64,000 nt of DNA from Lineus longissimus (Eukaryota > Nemertea > Pilidiophora > Heteronemertea > Lineidae): contig NC_088319.1 in NCBI RefSeq assembly GCF_910592395.1, positions 3,720,001-3,784,000 on the forward strand. Reading direction: 5' to 3'. The notes under the pieces are model-generated. The model was not told the DNA's origin. It did no database searches and saw nothing but the letters and a program-made list of their open reading frames with translations. Both the position numbers and the translations under genes were made by a program. This document shows positions 29,001-38,655 of the stretch, in pieces (the stretch's first letter is position 1; the number at the start of each line of letters is the position of its first letter).

Positions 29001-30675
29001 TAACAAAAGGACCGGACTTAGAATTCCGGGGGGGGGACTTGCCTTTCTTTTACAGCGGCACTGAATTAAAGTATGCGATAAAGGAACCCTGATCGCACTA
29101 CATACCGGATGATGTTATTTTCGATTTCAAGTTCACTTAAAAGGCGTAATGACAAGACGAAAGGAAAAAAAACTTGCGTTTGCAGACAAGGTCTTTTCCG
29201 CTCCACTTGAGACTGACTCGGCACACACGTTTCTCGTCTCCAGATACTCTCACCATTCCATCTATACATCGATAAGTTATGACTGAACTTATTGTTTTAT
29301 CGCTTGAACTCCGCATCGTGTTGGGCAGGGTCGGGGGCGGTGGACAGTCGCCAAGTTCTTCTACAAAATAAACATTAAAAGAGAAATACACAAAAGAATA
29401 CATTCTTAGGAGAACGAGTAGAATTGGGTATAGGTACGGTCCTTCCAGAAAGTAAATGTCCACAGGTTTTTTTAATATCACAGAGATAAAATAAGATATT
29501 CGAACGCAGTTTTCAGGAAAGTATATGGTATATTTAGTTGGTCATATATCTGATGTATTTGGATGCACTTAATTCCATCTCTTCATTATGTAACAAACAT
29601 TTCAAAAAAGGTCCAAAAATCACTTTTTTATTTCATGTGCCTTTTCATAAATTCAAATGAGCCCATGAACTGTGCTTTATGACCATAATTTTTTGGCACT
29701 TGCAATTCCATAGAGTGTATTCGATAATCATGACAAATGCACATTTTTGCTTAGGATTTTTATGTTATTTTTTTAATCTCCTCCATAACCTCTGATAAAG
29801 ACCCCCCCCCCCCAATCCTTCACGTATGAGCTTGGTTGGCCATAAAGACCCTGACTGACTGCATTGCTGACTATGAGGGTATTCTCAAATGTCACCAGCT
29901 GTCTGAAAAAACAATCACCTGTAGCAAGCTAAAACTAATCTTCAAAATGAAAGAATTTAGCAGGGCTTTTCTGGTAATGAAAGCAAAAAAAACATTTGTT
30001 GCATCATAGTTCACCCATACATTGTGAAAAAGAACGAAAATAGAATAAAAAAGTTACTTATTGGACATTTTTTAAATTGCCTGTTGAAAGAGACAGGATT
30101 AGCTGGGTCCAAATACATCAGATACATGACCAACTAGATATACCATTCTCTGCTGAAAACCGCATTCAATTATCTTATTCTATCTCTGTGATATTTAAAA
30201 AAAACCTGTGGACATTTACTTTCTGGAAGGACTGTACTTTTGACAACGAAAAGTCAACGAACATTTTCTAACTTCAGCTAATTATAATGGTCCACTAGGT
30301 GTCTTCGACAGAAGGGTTTCCATATGAAGGATCTACAAGAATTTCAATCTCTTTAAGCTGCTTCCTTTCTTTCTAGCTTACAAACAGACGCTGTACAATA
30401 ATTATCCTGCAAGGTGTTTTTGGGATTTAATCGTAGTCGATTTTCTGTTTTTCAATCATCAGCTGATGTAAAGAAATAAGGAAGAAGAAGAAAAACGATC
30501 AAAAGAAACAGGAAGAGAATGAGGAGAAGGAGAAGGAGAAGAAGAAGAATATTGAATACAAAGTATAATCAAAACTGAGCGTACGTGTATGTTGATCACG
30601 CAAACTTGTACTCACTTTCTGCGGGTAAATTTGCCACATCGTCACTGCTGAAGTCCTCCAAGTCGCCAAGATCCC
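19831..30675 (-). CDS. Sushi (CCP) x4 plus F-type lectin x2 protein, 5' incomplete
   Basis: Predicted extracellular recognition protein. Exons in transcript order: 30675-30616 (acidic linker), 29360-29178, 28436-28260, 27534-27361, 25987-25715 (four sushi modules, each phase 1-1), 25289-25114, 23860-23809, 23355-23122 (F-type lectin 1) and 21266-21109, 20813-20771, 20051-19831 (F-type lectin 2 with stop TAG). All joins agree in phase, and both lectin domains have the same 1-0-1 intron positions. Lectin 1 keeps the RxDx4R fucose-binding signature (RGDCCGNR across an exon border); lectin 2 has lost it. The signal-peptide exon was not found, so the 5' end is partial. There is no TM segment after lectin 2, so the product is probably secreted. 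Binding to fucosylated glycans is known for the family; complement-like control is inference. Confidence 0.88.
20190..20420. repeat. Cluster of short inverted repeats
   Basis: CTTGGCAAGCCCGGCT and variants of CTGTTTGGCAAGC / GCTTGCCAAACAG recur at least six times in both orientations within 230 bp, with T-rich spacers. It can fold into several hairpins. It lies in the intron between the last two lectin exons. Confidence 0.7.
20771..20813 (-). CDS. F-type lectin domain 2, exon b (ligand motif lost)
   Basis: A 43-nt phase 0-1 exon; donor GTAAGA. It encodes INEVFISYPTDRLL. At the position where domain 1 has NRGDCCGNR this domain has PTDRLLGEN, so the Arg/Asp/Arg set and the Cys pair are absent. 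Confidence 0.72.
21109..21266 (-). CDS. F-type lectin domain 2, exon a
   Basis: A 158-nt phase 1-0 exon; donor GTAACC. It encodes GLAWLKPASQSSTF, SRATDGNSNPN, TCSCTK and NPWWAVDLK. It parallels exon a of domain 1. Confidence 0.86.
21545..21640 (-). repeat. tRNA-related (SINE-like) sequence
   Basis: On the minus strand CAGTGGCCTTGAGGATAAGA resembles a degraded A-box region and GAGTTCGATTCCCG a B box. Stem halves do not pair as a tRNA. It is probably the head of a tRNA-derived SINE in an intron. Confidence 0.45.
21821..21970. repeat. Near-perfect 68-bp inverted repeat (hairpin)
   Basis: Arms 21821-21888 and 21903-21970 match at 66 of 68 positions around a 14-nt loop. Both mismatches are G/A changes that would be G:U pairs in one RNA strand. 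The loop holds GCACGTGTG. No coding sequence. Confidence 0.92.
22055..22620 (-). pseudogene. Degenerate open frames of unknown origin
   Basis: Two overlapping minus-strand frames (22620-22207 and 22243-22055) read as one protein if a frameshift near AATGCCGTGTGTGCAAAGG is allowed: a Lys/Arg-rich start (MAKRKRRLRIHNHAQQRK) followed by plausible sequence to YILHD. A TTTACTTTACTTTACT tail with AATAAA lies just beyond at 22,850-22,880 on the plus strand. Probably part of a decayed transposon in an intron; I do not recognise the family. Confidence 0.35.
23122..23355 (-). CDS. F-type lectin domain 1, exon c
   Basis: A 234-nt phase 1-1 exon; donor GTGAGT. It encodes NRLANFTIAVIN, then GRYVVVSIHYSG and ILTLCEVQVF, the C-terminal strands of the fold. 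Confidence 0.88.
23809..23860 (-). CDS. F-type lectin domain 1, exon b (ligand motif)
   Basis: A 52-nt phase 0-1 exon encoding EKYLIGSVSLTNRGDCCG; with the next exon it completes RGDCCGNR, the RxDx4R part of the fucose-binding signature, and the adjacent CC pair typical of the family. Confidence 0.88.
25114..25289 (-). CDS. F-type lectin domain 1, exon a
   Basis: Phase 1-0 exon, acceptor TTTCTAG, donor GTAATG. It encodes the family opening ANLALKKLAFQI, the AVDGNTNTAW turn, SCTHTK and the PWWAVDL strand. Confidence 0.88.
25715..25987 (-). CDS. Sushi domain 4 exon, with insertion
   Basis: A 273-nt phase 1-1 exon, about 30 codons longer than the other sushi exons. VCPEIPAVLF, SFKCRKGNY, ITCRYDG, TWSRRPLTC give the sushi Cys; the extra segment includes an 18-bp direct duplication (GLWRMTGLWRMAG). 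Confidence 0.8.
26640..27045. repeat. Two-unit copy of the 156-bp repeat family
   Basis: Carries GATATTCACCCCATACACATG, GGTGAACTCGTTCAGAAT and GGCCGCCAGTCGGCCATCTTG like the array at 52.7-55.2 kb, and ends with the same ACTTTCTCCGAATGTGCGG terminal stem. It shows that the array belongs to a dispersed element. Confidence 0.75.
27361..27534 (-). CDS. Sushi domain 3 exon
   Basis: A 174-nt phase 1-1 exon; donor GTAGGT. It encodes SDCPPLQPINANQNST, VKLDCGKGFR, LVCEAN, TWSGKALIC. It has no ATG and so is easily missed by simple ORF searches. Confidence 0.85.
27714..27833. mobile_element. Small MITE-like element with 16-bp TIRs
   Basis: TTTAGAATCCCCGATC at the left end and its exact reverse complement at the right end enclose 120 bp of non-coding DNA within the intron after sushi exon 2. 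No clear target-site duplication. Confidence 0.65.
28260..28436 (-). CDS. Sushi domain 2 exon
   Basis: A 177-nt phase 1-1 exon; donor GTAATT. Cys/Trp pattern: RPCLPLNEIPH, NFRCNEHF, RRVCTEG, VWSGSDLVC, plus one extra Cys (HTTCNN). Confidence 0.85.
28990..29040. repeat. Interspersed repeat terminus, copy 1
   Basis: CGGCGACTC...TTCACTTTAACAAAAGGACC and the following GGAC..GATTCCG..GGGGG recur at 63943-64000. It probably marks one end of a dispersed element. Confidence 0.6.
29178..29360 (-). CDS. Sushi domain 1 exon (likely GC donor)
   Basis: A 183-nt phase 1-1 exon with the four sushi Cys and Trp: GDCPPPPTLPN, ITYRC, RVCRVS, KWSGKDLVC. No GT fits the end; C|GCAAGT gives phase 1, so a GC-AG intron is likely. 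Confidence 0.82.
29435..30236. mobile_element. 800-bp foldback element with long diverged inverted arms
   Basis: The left arm (about 29435-29700) and right arm (about 29985-30236) are reverse complements with moderate divergence; for example AACCTGTGGACATTTACTTT appears in both orientations. Outer ends read TACGGTCC and GGACTGTA. It has no coding potential and lies 75 bp upstream (5') of sushi exon 1, in the intron. Confidence 0.78.
30478..30552 (+). repeat. Purine-only tract, GAA/GGA rich
   Basis: About 75 bp almost entirely A and G on the plus strand, mostly GAA and GGAGAA units. In the minus-strand transcript it is a CTT-rich tract about 65 nt after the donor of the linker exon. Confidence 0.8.
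30616..30675 (-). CDS. Sushi/F-lectin gene: acidic linker exon
   Basis: A 60-nt phase 1-1 exon (acceptor TCGCAG, donor GTGAGT) encoding DLGDLEDFSSDDVANLPAE. Its phase fits the next sushi exon. It is the most 5' exon I can support; whether it belongs to this gene rests on phase and position. Confidence 0.5.
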
Positions 30676-32322
30676 CTGCGAGTGATAGCCACGCCTATCG
30701 GAGAGGAGATTGAAATAAAACCTGGTATGTATTCCTATAGTTGTACCTATATTTCGTTCCAAAAAGGCGACAAAAGTGTTGCCGATGTGGCGAAAACGGA
30801 TGAATGTTCAACTCGATAAGAAACATACCGACTGTCCTTTTGTGGAAACGAATCAAACATAAACAAATAGGATTTCAAATCGCGGGGTCAAAACGTCATC
30901 TATCTTATATGGGCTTAAAATATGACAGTCCTTAGGGCAAATCCAGCCGAAACAGCCTGTGGTCAAAGTTTCAAGTTCATAGCTCTAGTGGTTAAGAAAC
31001 ATGCACTGTTTTTGAAACAGGATACAGACAACAACGACGACGACACGGACGATGGACAACGACGGACGACTCCCCTATGGTGAGCCAAACAGTTAAAAGG
31101 GTCTCAAGTTGATAAGTATTGTTATTTAGGCACATTATCCCCAGAATGCCTTTTTTTAATGGTCACCGCTGCCATTGAAGGTGGAGGGGGGGGGGCGAAC
31201 CCTCAAACACCCCTCACTCTTTGTCCGCCCTGAGATCTATCACTGGGTCCAGCGACCATAGATAGTTCCCTTGGAATACGATTAGTTTGCAAATCATGAA
31301 TTTGTAGTAAACGAAACAATGATAAATTGGATGGACAATACATCCTCGATTGATGAGATTCGTAATACCAACCTGACAAAGAAATATTATGGCAAAGAAG
31401 CGCGACATCCCCTCTTTCAACGTGAATTTAACAGCATCAAGTGATCGTTTTAGAGGAAGCTCTGGTGATATGAAAAATATATAGATAACGTTATTTATCT
31501 GGTCACTCCCGAAATCGAGTTTCTTTATTTGTACATTTTCGTACATTGAAGTAAAACGAAACCTTAATTGAAATGAAATGTCTGCAATCGGATGACCTAA
31601 AAATAAAAAATGCATAAAGTGCTTTTTCATGGTAATCAAGTTCCAAATGGGTGAAAATACTGATAAGCTTTCCTTGGTATTTTGGTATGAACGCTGATTG
31701 AGACTGAAAAAGATCTTCGCCAGTAGAGGAGGCAACTATTGGCGACTCCCCCTGCCACCCTACCTGACTTCTCCTAATAGTCTCCCCTTCAACTGTCTGT
31801 CAACCCACTGCCATCATGCGGATGCAAAAATAAACAAACATTACGGGCGGCCAGATCTCTTGATGACTTGCAGTGTAAGGCTGGTGTATTATTTACGATA
31901 TCGTAGAATATTAAAAAGGGGACAGAGGCTTCTATCAATCATCTATTATGCGTGTTTTATCTCTCAGGTATGGTACACAGGTTATAGGTCTCTAAAGACC
32001 CAAGCCTTAATACAACTCCATATATGACAGGAATTGACACATTTTGCCCAGCGGAGGCATTGAATACTGCAACATTATATCTTGTCACGATTCGCATGGT
32101 CCGATGTCATTTCGTTAATTGACCTGATAACACGACATGATACTTCGTGTTAAAAAAACATTTGTCACTTTTGATTTCTATAACTTCTAAATTACTACTG
32201 CGATAGGGACACAATTTTAACAGCATGTAACTGACATCCATTGATTGTTCTGGTAAAGGTTTGGTTGCGAGTTACGACAACCGAGTAATAAGGGATTACA
32301 CTTCGGGGTCGTTTTGGTTTAC
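30676..32322. other. Upstream region of the sushi/F-lectin gene
   Basis: It should contain the missing 5' exon(s). A hydrophobic ATG-led stretch at about 31404-31369 (MSRFFAIIFLCQ, minus) could be part of a signal peptide but its donor is poor and phase does not fit. A truncated repeat end with GACGACGAC and CTCCCCTATGGTGAGCC lies at about 30950-31090. Confidence 0.35.
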
Positions 32323-32412
32323 CTCTCGGTCAAGGCGGTGGCGGAAGGCTCCTGTTGCATACGATAGCTCGTCAAGGAAGTCTGGATCTCCTCGAATGCC
32401 ATCGCACAAATC
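32323..32412 (-). CDS. Possible isolated coding exon, unassigned
   Basis: A 90-nt open segment with an acceptor (AATCTAG) and donor (GAGAG|GTAAAC), phase 0-0, encoding DLCDGIRGDPDFLDELSYAT and ten more residues. The composition looks coding, but its phase does not fit the 30675-30616 exon, so it may need an intermediate exon or belong elsewhere. Family unknown. Confidence 0.3.
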
Positions 32413-32511
32413 CTAGATTGTTTGTAGCAGAATCCACCCAGCGGTTAAGGAGGAGATAGAACCAATTGCGACAAATATGGGTAGAGTAATAATATATAGA
32501 TAATGATAATG

Positions 32512-33628
32512 AAATGGCCAGGGCCATTGTGCTCACCTCATGTGGAGGAAAGATGGATGAAGAGCATGGTATTGTGTCATGTAGTGTTAGGTTTGATGTA
32601 GGTCCAACCAATAACAATTTCCCCAAAGTGGCCAATTTACAGTACATTTGACCTCTGTGACCTTGAAAAGTAGGTCAAATCAAAAAAGACCCGGGTGACA
32701 CATTGAATGGTTGTTAGAATTAGATGTAAATTGGTGCCAATCGGGCAAGTAATTAAGGAATAATAGCATTTTGAAGAATTTTGGATTTGGCCCCCTCCCT
32801 GGAGGCCAAACGGCAAATCAGATCGAACCAAACTTCGGTACCTGAGATCACCTGACCAATGGGTATATATGTACTTAATTTGTGATCAATAGTCATTGCG
32901 GTTAAGAAACGTGCCATAGTTACGGCCTGACGGCCAATTTACACCATTTGACCTCTGTGACCTTGAAAAGTAGGTCAAATTAAAAACCTGTGTGACATAT
33001 ACTGTATGGTGGTTAGATGTACCCATGATATCAAATTGGTGGCAATCGGGCAAGAAGTTAAGGAATAATCACATTTTTAAGGTTTTTGGATTTTGCCCCC
33101 TGGTGGTCAAGTGGTGAATCATATTGGACCGAACTTCGGTCCCTGAAATCACCTGACTAAGGGGTACATGTGTACCAAATTTGGGATCAATAGTCATTGC
33201 AGTTTAGAAACGTGCCATAGTTACATCCTAACGGCCAATTTACGCCATTTGACCTCTGTGACCTTGAAAAGTAGGTCAAATCAAAAACCGGTATGATATG
33301 TGATGTATCCTTGCTAGGAGTACCTACCATAAAAGTTTTATTGAAAACGGATCACTAATAGGAGACATATCACACTTTTTATGTTTTCATTTTTCACTTT
33401 TCACTTTTTATGTTTTTTTATGTTTTGGCCCCCTGGTGGCCTAGTCATGAACCAGACCAGACCGAAATTCAGTGTCAGAGTACCTCTGACCTAGGAGGTC
33501 ATGTGTACAAAGTTTCAAGTTCATAGCACAAGCGGTTAAGAAACGTGCCACACAGGATACGGACGACGACGACGACGACGACGACGGACACAGGGCTATT
33601 GTATAGACTCCCCTAACGGTGAGCCAAT
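32512..33628. mobile_element. Non-autonomous repeat, GCTCACC...GGTGAGC type, copy A
   Basis: Starts AAATGGCCAGGGCCATTGTG then GCTCACC, ends CTCCCCTAACGGTGAGCC; the last bases form a short TIR. The interior has three ~300-bp units, each with TTGACCTCTGTGACCTTGAA, and ends in a (GAC)n run. Other copies: 50562-51597, 58348-58967 and the end piece at about 30950-31090. Confidence 0.72.
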
Positions 33629-33986
33629 AAGTGCATTGTCGTTTCTGTTAATGCCGATTAAAAGATGGGGGAGAACCAGAGAGGTTTAAGGAGTGGACGG
33701 CTTTAAATTTCAGTATGCTTGGTCTTCTACTATTTCATCAGTTAACACGTTTCTGTAATCGTTCGATGTCTTTTCAATTCTGTCTCTGTTGAAACCAGCC
33801 GCACACAGACGAATAGCGCTCCGCATTTGAAGTGGCATGGCCTGTGTACAGGCGATGGCTCAGCATCATTTAAGTTTACGCCACATGGCACAGCGATATT
33901 TCTAATCTCAAATCAGTTTGATATTAAGCGCCGCGTGACACAGCGATATATGGCGCATTCACTTTGCCTCGTGGCACAGCCGTAAA

Positions 33987-34752
33987 GCCCGCAGTACACT
34001 AGCCGGCAACTTCGGCGTTCATAGGCGTTTTTGCCGCAAGAGTCCTGAACGCCTGAAAAATCCCTAGTCTGCTACGAACGGCGTCGGCGAACCGACTTGG
34101 CGCCACTTGCCGCAACTAAACGCCAAATATCTAACATGTTTGATTTTTGACGCGTGTCGCTGCGTTTGAACGCAAGAAGAAGCCAGGTGTGCTACGGATG
34201 GCCGCCTGACTTGGCGTCGGCGGCGAGGCTATGGCCAATCAGCTTGCGTCTTGATGTCACATGATTTCAAAATGGCAGCCTAAAGTGGCGGAAAAGACGC
34301 TATTGGACGCCAGTTCTGGGCGTCAGCCGAACGCTTCTTGTCGCCAAAGTTGGCGGCTAGTGTGCTGCGGGCTTTCGGCTGACGCCTCTCGACGCCAAAG
34401 TTGGCGGCCAGTGGATCCTGGTCAGAGCACACCTGCCCAGAATTGGCGTCCAGTAGCGTCTTTTCCGCCACTTTAACCCATTCTGGGTCATGCAGCGCGA
34501 AATGATGTGACATCAAGACGCAAGCTGATTGGCCATAGCCTCGCCGCCGACGACAAGTCAGGCGGATATCCGTAGCACACCTGGCTTCTTTTTGCGTTCA
34601 AACGCGGCGACACGCATCAAAAATCAACAAGTGGCGTCAAGTCGCGTTCGCCGACGCCGTTCGTAGCAGACTAGGGATTTTTCAGGCGTTCAGGACTCTT
34701 GCGGCAAAAAACGCCTGCGAGCGCCGAAGTTGGCGGCTAGTGTGCTGCGGGC
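33987..34752. mobile_element. Large foldback element, arms over 300 bp
   Basis: GCCCGCAGTACACTAGCCGG at the left end is mirrored by TTGGCGGCTAGTGTGCTGCG at the right. Arms (about 33987-34330 and 34430-34752) are reverse complements with scattered differences. The end motif GTTGGCGGCTAGTGTGCTGC also occurs in direct copies at about 34353 and 34777, suggesting nested or rearranged termini. GC-rich against AT-rich surroundings. No transposase. Confidence 0.82.
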
Positions 34753-34852
34753 TGAACGCTTCTTGTCGCCAAAGTTGGCGGCTAGTGTGCTGCGACGTCA
34801 CATGACTAACCTGTCACTAGGTAATGTAAAGCCATTGCAAGCCTCTAGCCAA

Positions 34853-34988
34853 TATAGAGGTTCTTCACTGACGTCACATGATGACTGCCATATTGGCCGA
34901 CACACGTCGTGGTCACAACGTAAAGGAAATGCATTGGCAGGTGGCCGTCAAAACGTCATGTCGTGACGTCACGTGAAGAACCTCTATA
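34853..34988. mobile_element. MITE with TA-flanked TIRs
   Basis: TATAGAGGTTCTTCACTGAC and GTCACGTGAAGAACCTCTATA form inverted ends of a 136-bp element. If the outer TA is the target duplication, it fits a mariner/Tc1-type non-autonomous element. The TIRs contain TGACGTCA, a CRE-like palindrome. Confidence 0.7.
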
Positions 34989-35723
34989 GATTGCCTTCCA
35001 CCACGTTGACACTTTGAAACGCAGCGGGAGACGCAGCTTTCACCATCAATTCCAATGAATTTTCCTGTTATCTTCCACACGACCTCCTTAAATATTGGTT
35101 CACATATAATCTGGCTTGCTCTTATCCTACACTTTGGCACCATCTCATCTCGTTCTGCTCGACCTCGAGAATCAGAAGTCTCTTTACTATACCTGCTCGC
35201 GTAACTCAGACTTGCTGGGGCCGATCTCTTTGCTTTTGCTATCGGCATGGTCCTGCCGGGGGTCAAGCAGTCATTTTTTGACGCACGTCTTTGATGTTGC
35301 CCCTTTTATTGAAAAATCAATCGAACTTATTTTCGCGGCGGTCATCACCACGACGAGGAAGTTCGATCCGGAATTCAAAGTATTCTTTTTTTGAAAAACT
35401 TTAGTTTTTTCAAGACAAAAACGGTGGAATCGAACACGCATTTAGACAATATAATTCACTATCAGAGTTTGAAGTTGAAATTGAAATCGGTGTTGAAGTC
35501 ATCAACGTTGCGTAAACCTCTGTAAAATGGAATTATTCCGACTGGATGTGATGCATTTTTCCAGTGGGAGGTACGTAAATAATGCTCGAGTGAAGCAAGC
35601 ACAGTCTAGCTCATATTAATATCAACACCTACTTAAAACGATATCTCCCACACCAATGCACGAAATGCAATGCGGTTTTTAGCATATGTTAGACATTTTG
35701 TTTTTTAATAATCCATTACGACA
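34989..35723. other. Intergenic, no gene seen
   Basis: The open frames on both strands have no splice context or family resemblance. Nothing else supported. Confidence 0.4.
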
Positions 35724-36200
35724 GAAATGTAATGACATAGGGTTTTTCATTAGTTAATCGGTCATTTAAAAAACCCTTACAAAAACCTTTTTATTTCCAA
35801 CCTTTTTTGGAAAGAAACCTCCCTAAAATGACAGAGCACACGATTCTAAGATCTTTAGTTTTTATTTCATCAAAATCGAACAAACGATAGTGGAGATATA
35901 ACAAAATAAATGCAATTTCATGGGATGTTCTGTGTATACAACACAATGGTTTGCCATCGCAAAAATAGAAGCCTACTGTTTTGCTCCAAGTGCACTCTCT
36001 TAAAATTGCCATATCTAGAGTTCTGATTGGTCGATTTTAATGAACTAATGAACGATTTTAAGACAAAGATTCTTAGAACTTTGTGTTTTATCATTCAAAA
36101 GAAAAAGATTTCCAAAAAAGGTCGAAATAAATGTTTTTTGTAAGGGCTTTTTGAATGGGCGATTACATAATGAAAAACTTTATATACAATTACATTCCTG
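35724..36200. mobile_element. Foldback element with about 155-bp arms
   Basis: Left arm about 35724-35880 and right arm about 36040-36200 are inverted copies: GTTTTTCATTAGTTAATCG, CCCTTACAAAAACC and CCTTTTTTGGAAA on the left pair with their reverse complements on the right. AT-rich interior, no ORF of note. Confidence 0.75.
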
Positions 36201-37009
36201 CTAAATGTATGTAGAAGGACCTCTGCCTCTGCAATAACCAATTTTGCCATATCGTGACATTATGCCCAGACAGAACTGTCAATCTAAGAATGCAGAACGC
36301 TGTGTAGATGCATGTATATTTATTACGTTTAAAATATTAGGCATATAAAAGCTTTATATAGGTTTTACAATATAATTATGTTGATGTCCAGTGTAACTCT
36401 TACAAATTGCCATCTTGACCCACAACATTTTGACAATGCTCAGTTTCCAGGGTACAGGGTTCACACCGACTGCTGCAACAAACCCAGTTATAATGAACAA
36501 GGTTATGACAAAAATCTGCTTATAAAGATCTCAAGACCTAATCAATATCTTACTTGTACTGATTGTGATAAAAATCTTTAATAGGGTGAACAAAGCATTC
36601 TAGTTCCCTGACATTCAATGTACTACCCATTAAATGTCTGTGTGTCTCATATTTTTGTGTTTTTTGCATTTATAGATAATCATGAACACATCTGCTATTG
36701 CCATGAAAAGGAAATCTAATCTTATTCATATAATCTAATCTAATTATCGTTACAGGGTTTTCAAATCGCTAAATTAAAAGTACGTCAAAGTTCCAAATTC
36801 ACGAAACCAGAAATGAAATGGCTGCAGGGTTAGAACAACAGTGTGACTGTATATCATTTCGGAAGTCGTTGATATTACCAAAAATAAATAAAGACTAGTC
36901 TTTATTAGTTCTTGGTATTATGCAATTCCAAAATGACAGCTTGAGAAGGATTTGAATTTATTTCTCAATGGATATTTGGCTATAACGAATATTTTTCCCG
37001 GACCCCTGG
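36201..37009. other. Intergenic, AT-rich, no gene seen
   Basis: Only short incidental frames are present; no repeats stood out. Confidence 0.4.
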
Positions 37010-37873
37010 CACAGTTCATTATACTCAGGTTGAACTGTACTAAAAGACACAATCCCTTATAGCGGGCAACTGTCGCGATTTCCTACATTCCACAGGCTTT
37101 GCAGTCGGTTACAATTGCCCAGCCAATAACTTACACGAAGAATCAATAAAAATAATTCTTGCTGAAATTAATCTAACACCTGTTAAAAGTGCCTGTTTTT
37201 CTGCCTTGTCCAGCAGTTCCCGCTAAAGTGGAATAGGTCCTTTACTTTTATACAGTACTTGTGCGTGTCCTATATACATGAACACACCTTTGCAGCAATT
37301 TTTGATACAATATTTTGCCTTATACTGTACTTAAAATACTTGTAGCTGAATAACACACCTAAATATTGCTTTGGTAATGCACACTAACCCTACACTAATA
37401 TAAAGAATTCACTTCAAACCACTTGTGCACACCACAAAGTCGCACAGTTCATTATACTCAGGTTGAACTGTACTAAAAGACACAATCCCTTATAGTGGGC
37501 AACTGTCGCGATTTCCTACATTCCACAGGCTTTGCAGTCGGTTACAATTGCCCAGCCAATAACTCACACGAAGAATCAATAAAATAATTCTTGCTGAAAT
37601 TAATCTAACACCTGTTAAAAGTGCCTGTTTTTCTGCATTGTCCAGCAGTTCCCGCTAAAGTGGAATAAGTCCTTCACTTTTATACAGTACTTGTGCGTGT
37701 CCTATATACATGAACACACCTTTGCAGCAATTTTTGATACAATATTTTGCCTTATACTTAAAATACTTGTAGCTGAATAACACACCTAAATATTGCTTTG
37801 GTAATGCACACTAATCCTACACTAATATAAAGAATTCACTTCAAACCACTTGTGCACACCACAAAGTCGCACA
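37010..37873. repeat. Tandem duplication, 2 x about 430 bp
   Basis: Unit 37010-37442 is followed directly by 37443-37873, with only a few substitutions and a small deletion (about 9 bp) in the second. Begins ACAGTTCATTATACTCAGG in both. Non-coding. Confidence 0.9.
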
Positions 37874-38655
37874 AATATTTGCAGAAACCAGGAGACACCT
37901 GGATGATAAGGTTCAATCTTAAAACCAAAAAAATGGGGAAAATCAAGCCACAACGGAGATTCAAACTTGAGATATCTGAAACCCATGTGATGTGCCATCT
38001 GAACGATGCAACTCGAGCATGGCATTGGTGAAAACCAGGGAACAGTACCGAACATATCATCAGATGAGTACATCTGCTTTAAATGAACTTCTTTCAAAAC
38101 GTCCAACAAGCCTCATTGGCACAGGTGGTCACATGGCATGATTTGCAAGTCAAGAAGTCATGAGTTTGAATAGCGACTTGATTTATCTCCATTTTTTTCT
38201 CGATTCCAATATTGCCTACACAAACCTTATCCATGCCAACTTATCGGCGGTGATAATCAGTCCGAAAGTCTCAACACACAGTGACGGTGGATCGGCATGA
38301 CCTTATCATGCAGGTACATCCAAATCATATAATGTATGTTTGATATGCGTATGTCACATACACGAGACAGAAACTGAAAACACGATGTTTGTACAGAATG
38401 AAGCCAAAACATTTTCCAGAGGTTATTGAAAGCATTTAAATCTGGACGTTTGTTCTGACTGCAATGACTCTCTCCGATTGGTCTCAATCATAACCAGTCT
38501 AAAGACATTAGGCACAGACAAGGTCGACCATACAGAATTACCAGTGCTGAAAGATATCTTTAAAATTGACCATGAAAATCCCTTGACATTTGGAACGCTC
38601 CTCTCTCCGGCAAACGACCTCCCTTCTAGAAATCCTGGCTACGTCTTTGAAAGAT
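37874..38655. other. Downstream flank of the sacsin-like gene
   Basis: Likely contains its 3' UTR, since the stop codon is at 38656-38658. No clear polyadenylation signal found by eye. Confidence 0.4.

Noticed and set aside
31214-31735. 173-codon minus-strand frame with a hydrophobic stretch
   Set aside because: Considered as the signal-peptide exon of the sushi/F-lectin gene, but no donor gives the needed phase 1.
34261-34516. Plus- and minus-strand frames inside the foldback
   Set aside because: They are symmetric translations of the inverted repeat arms.
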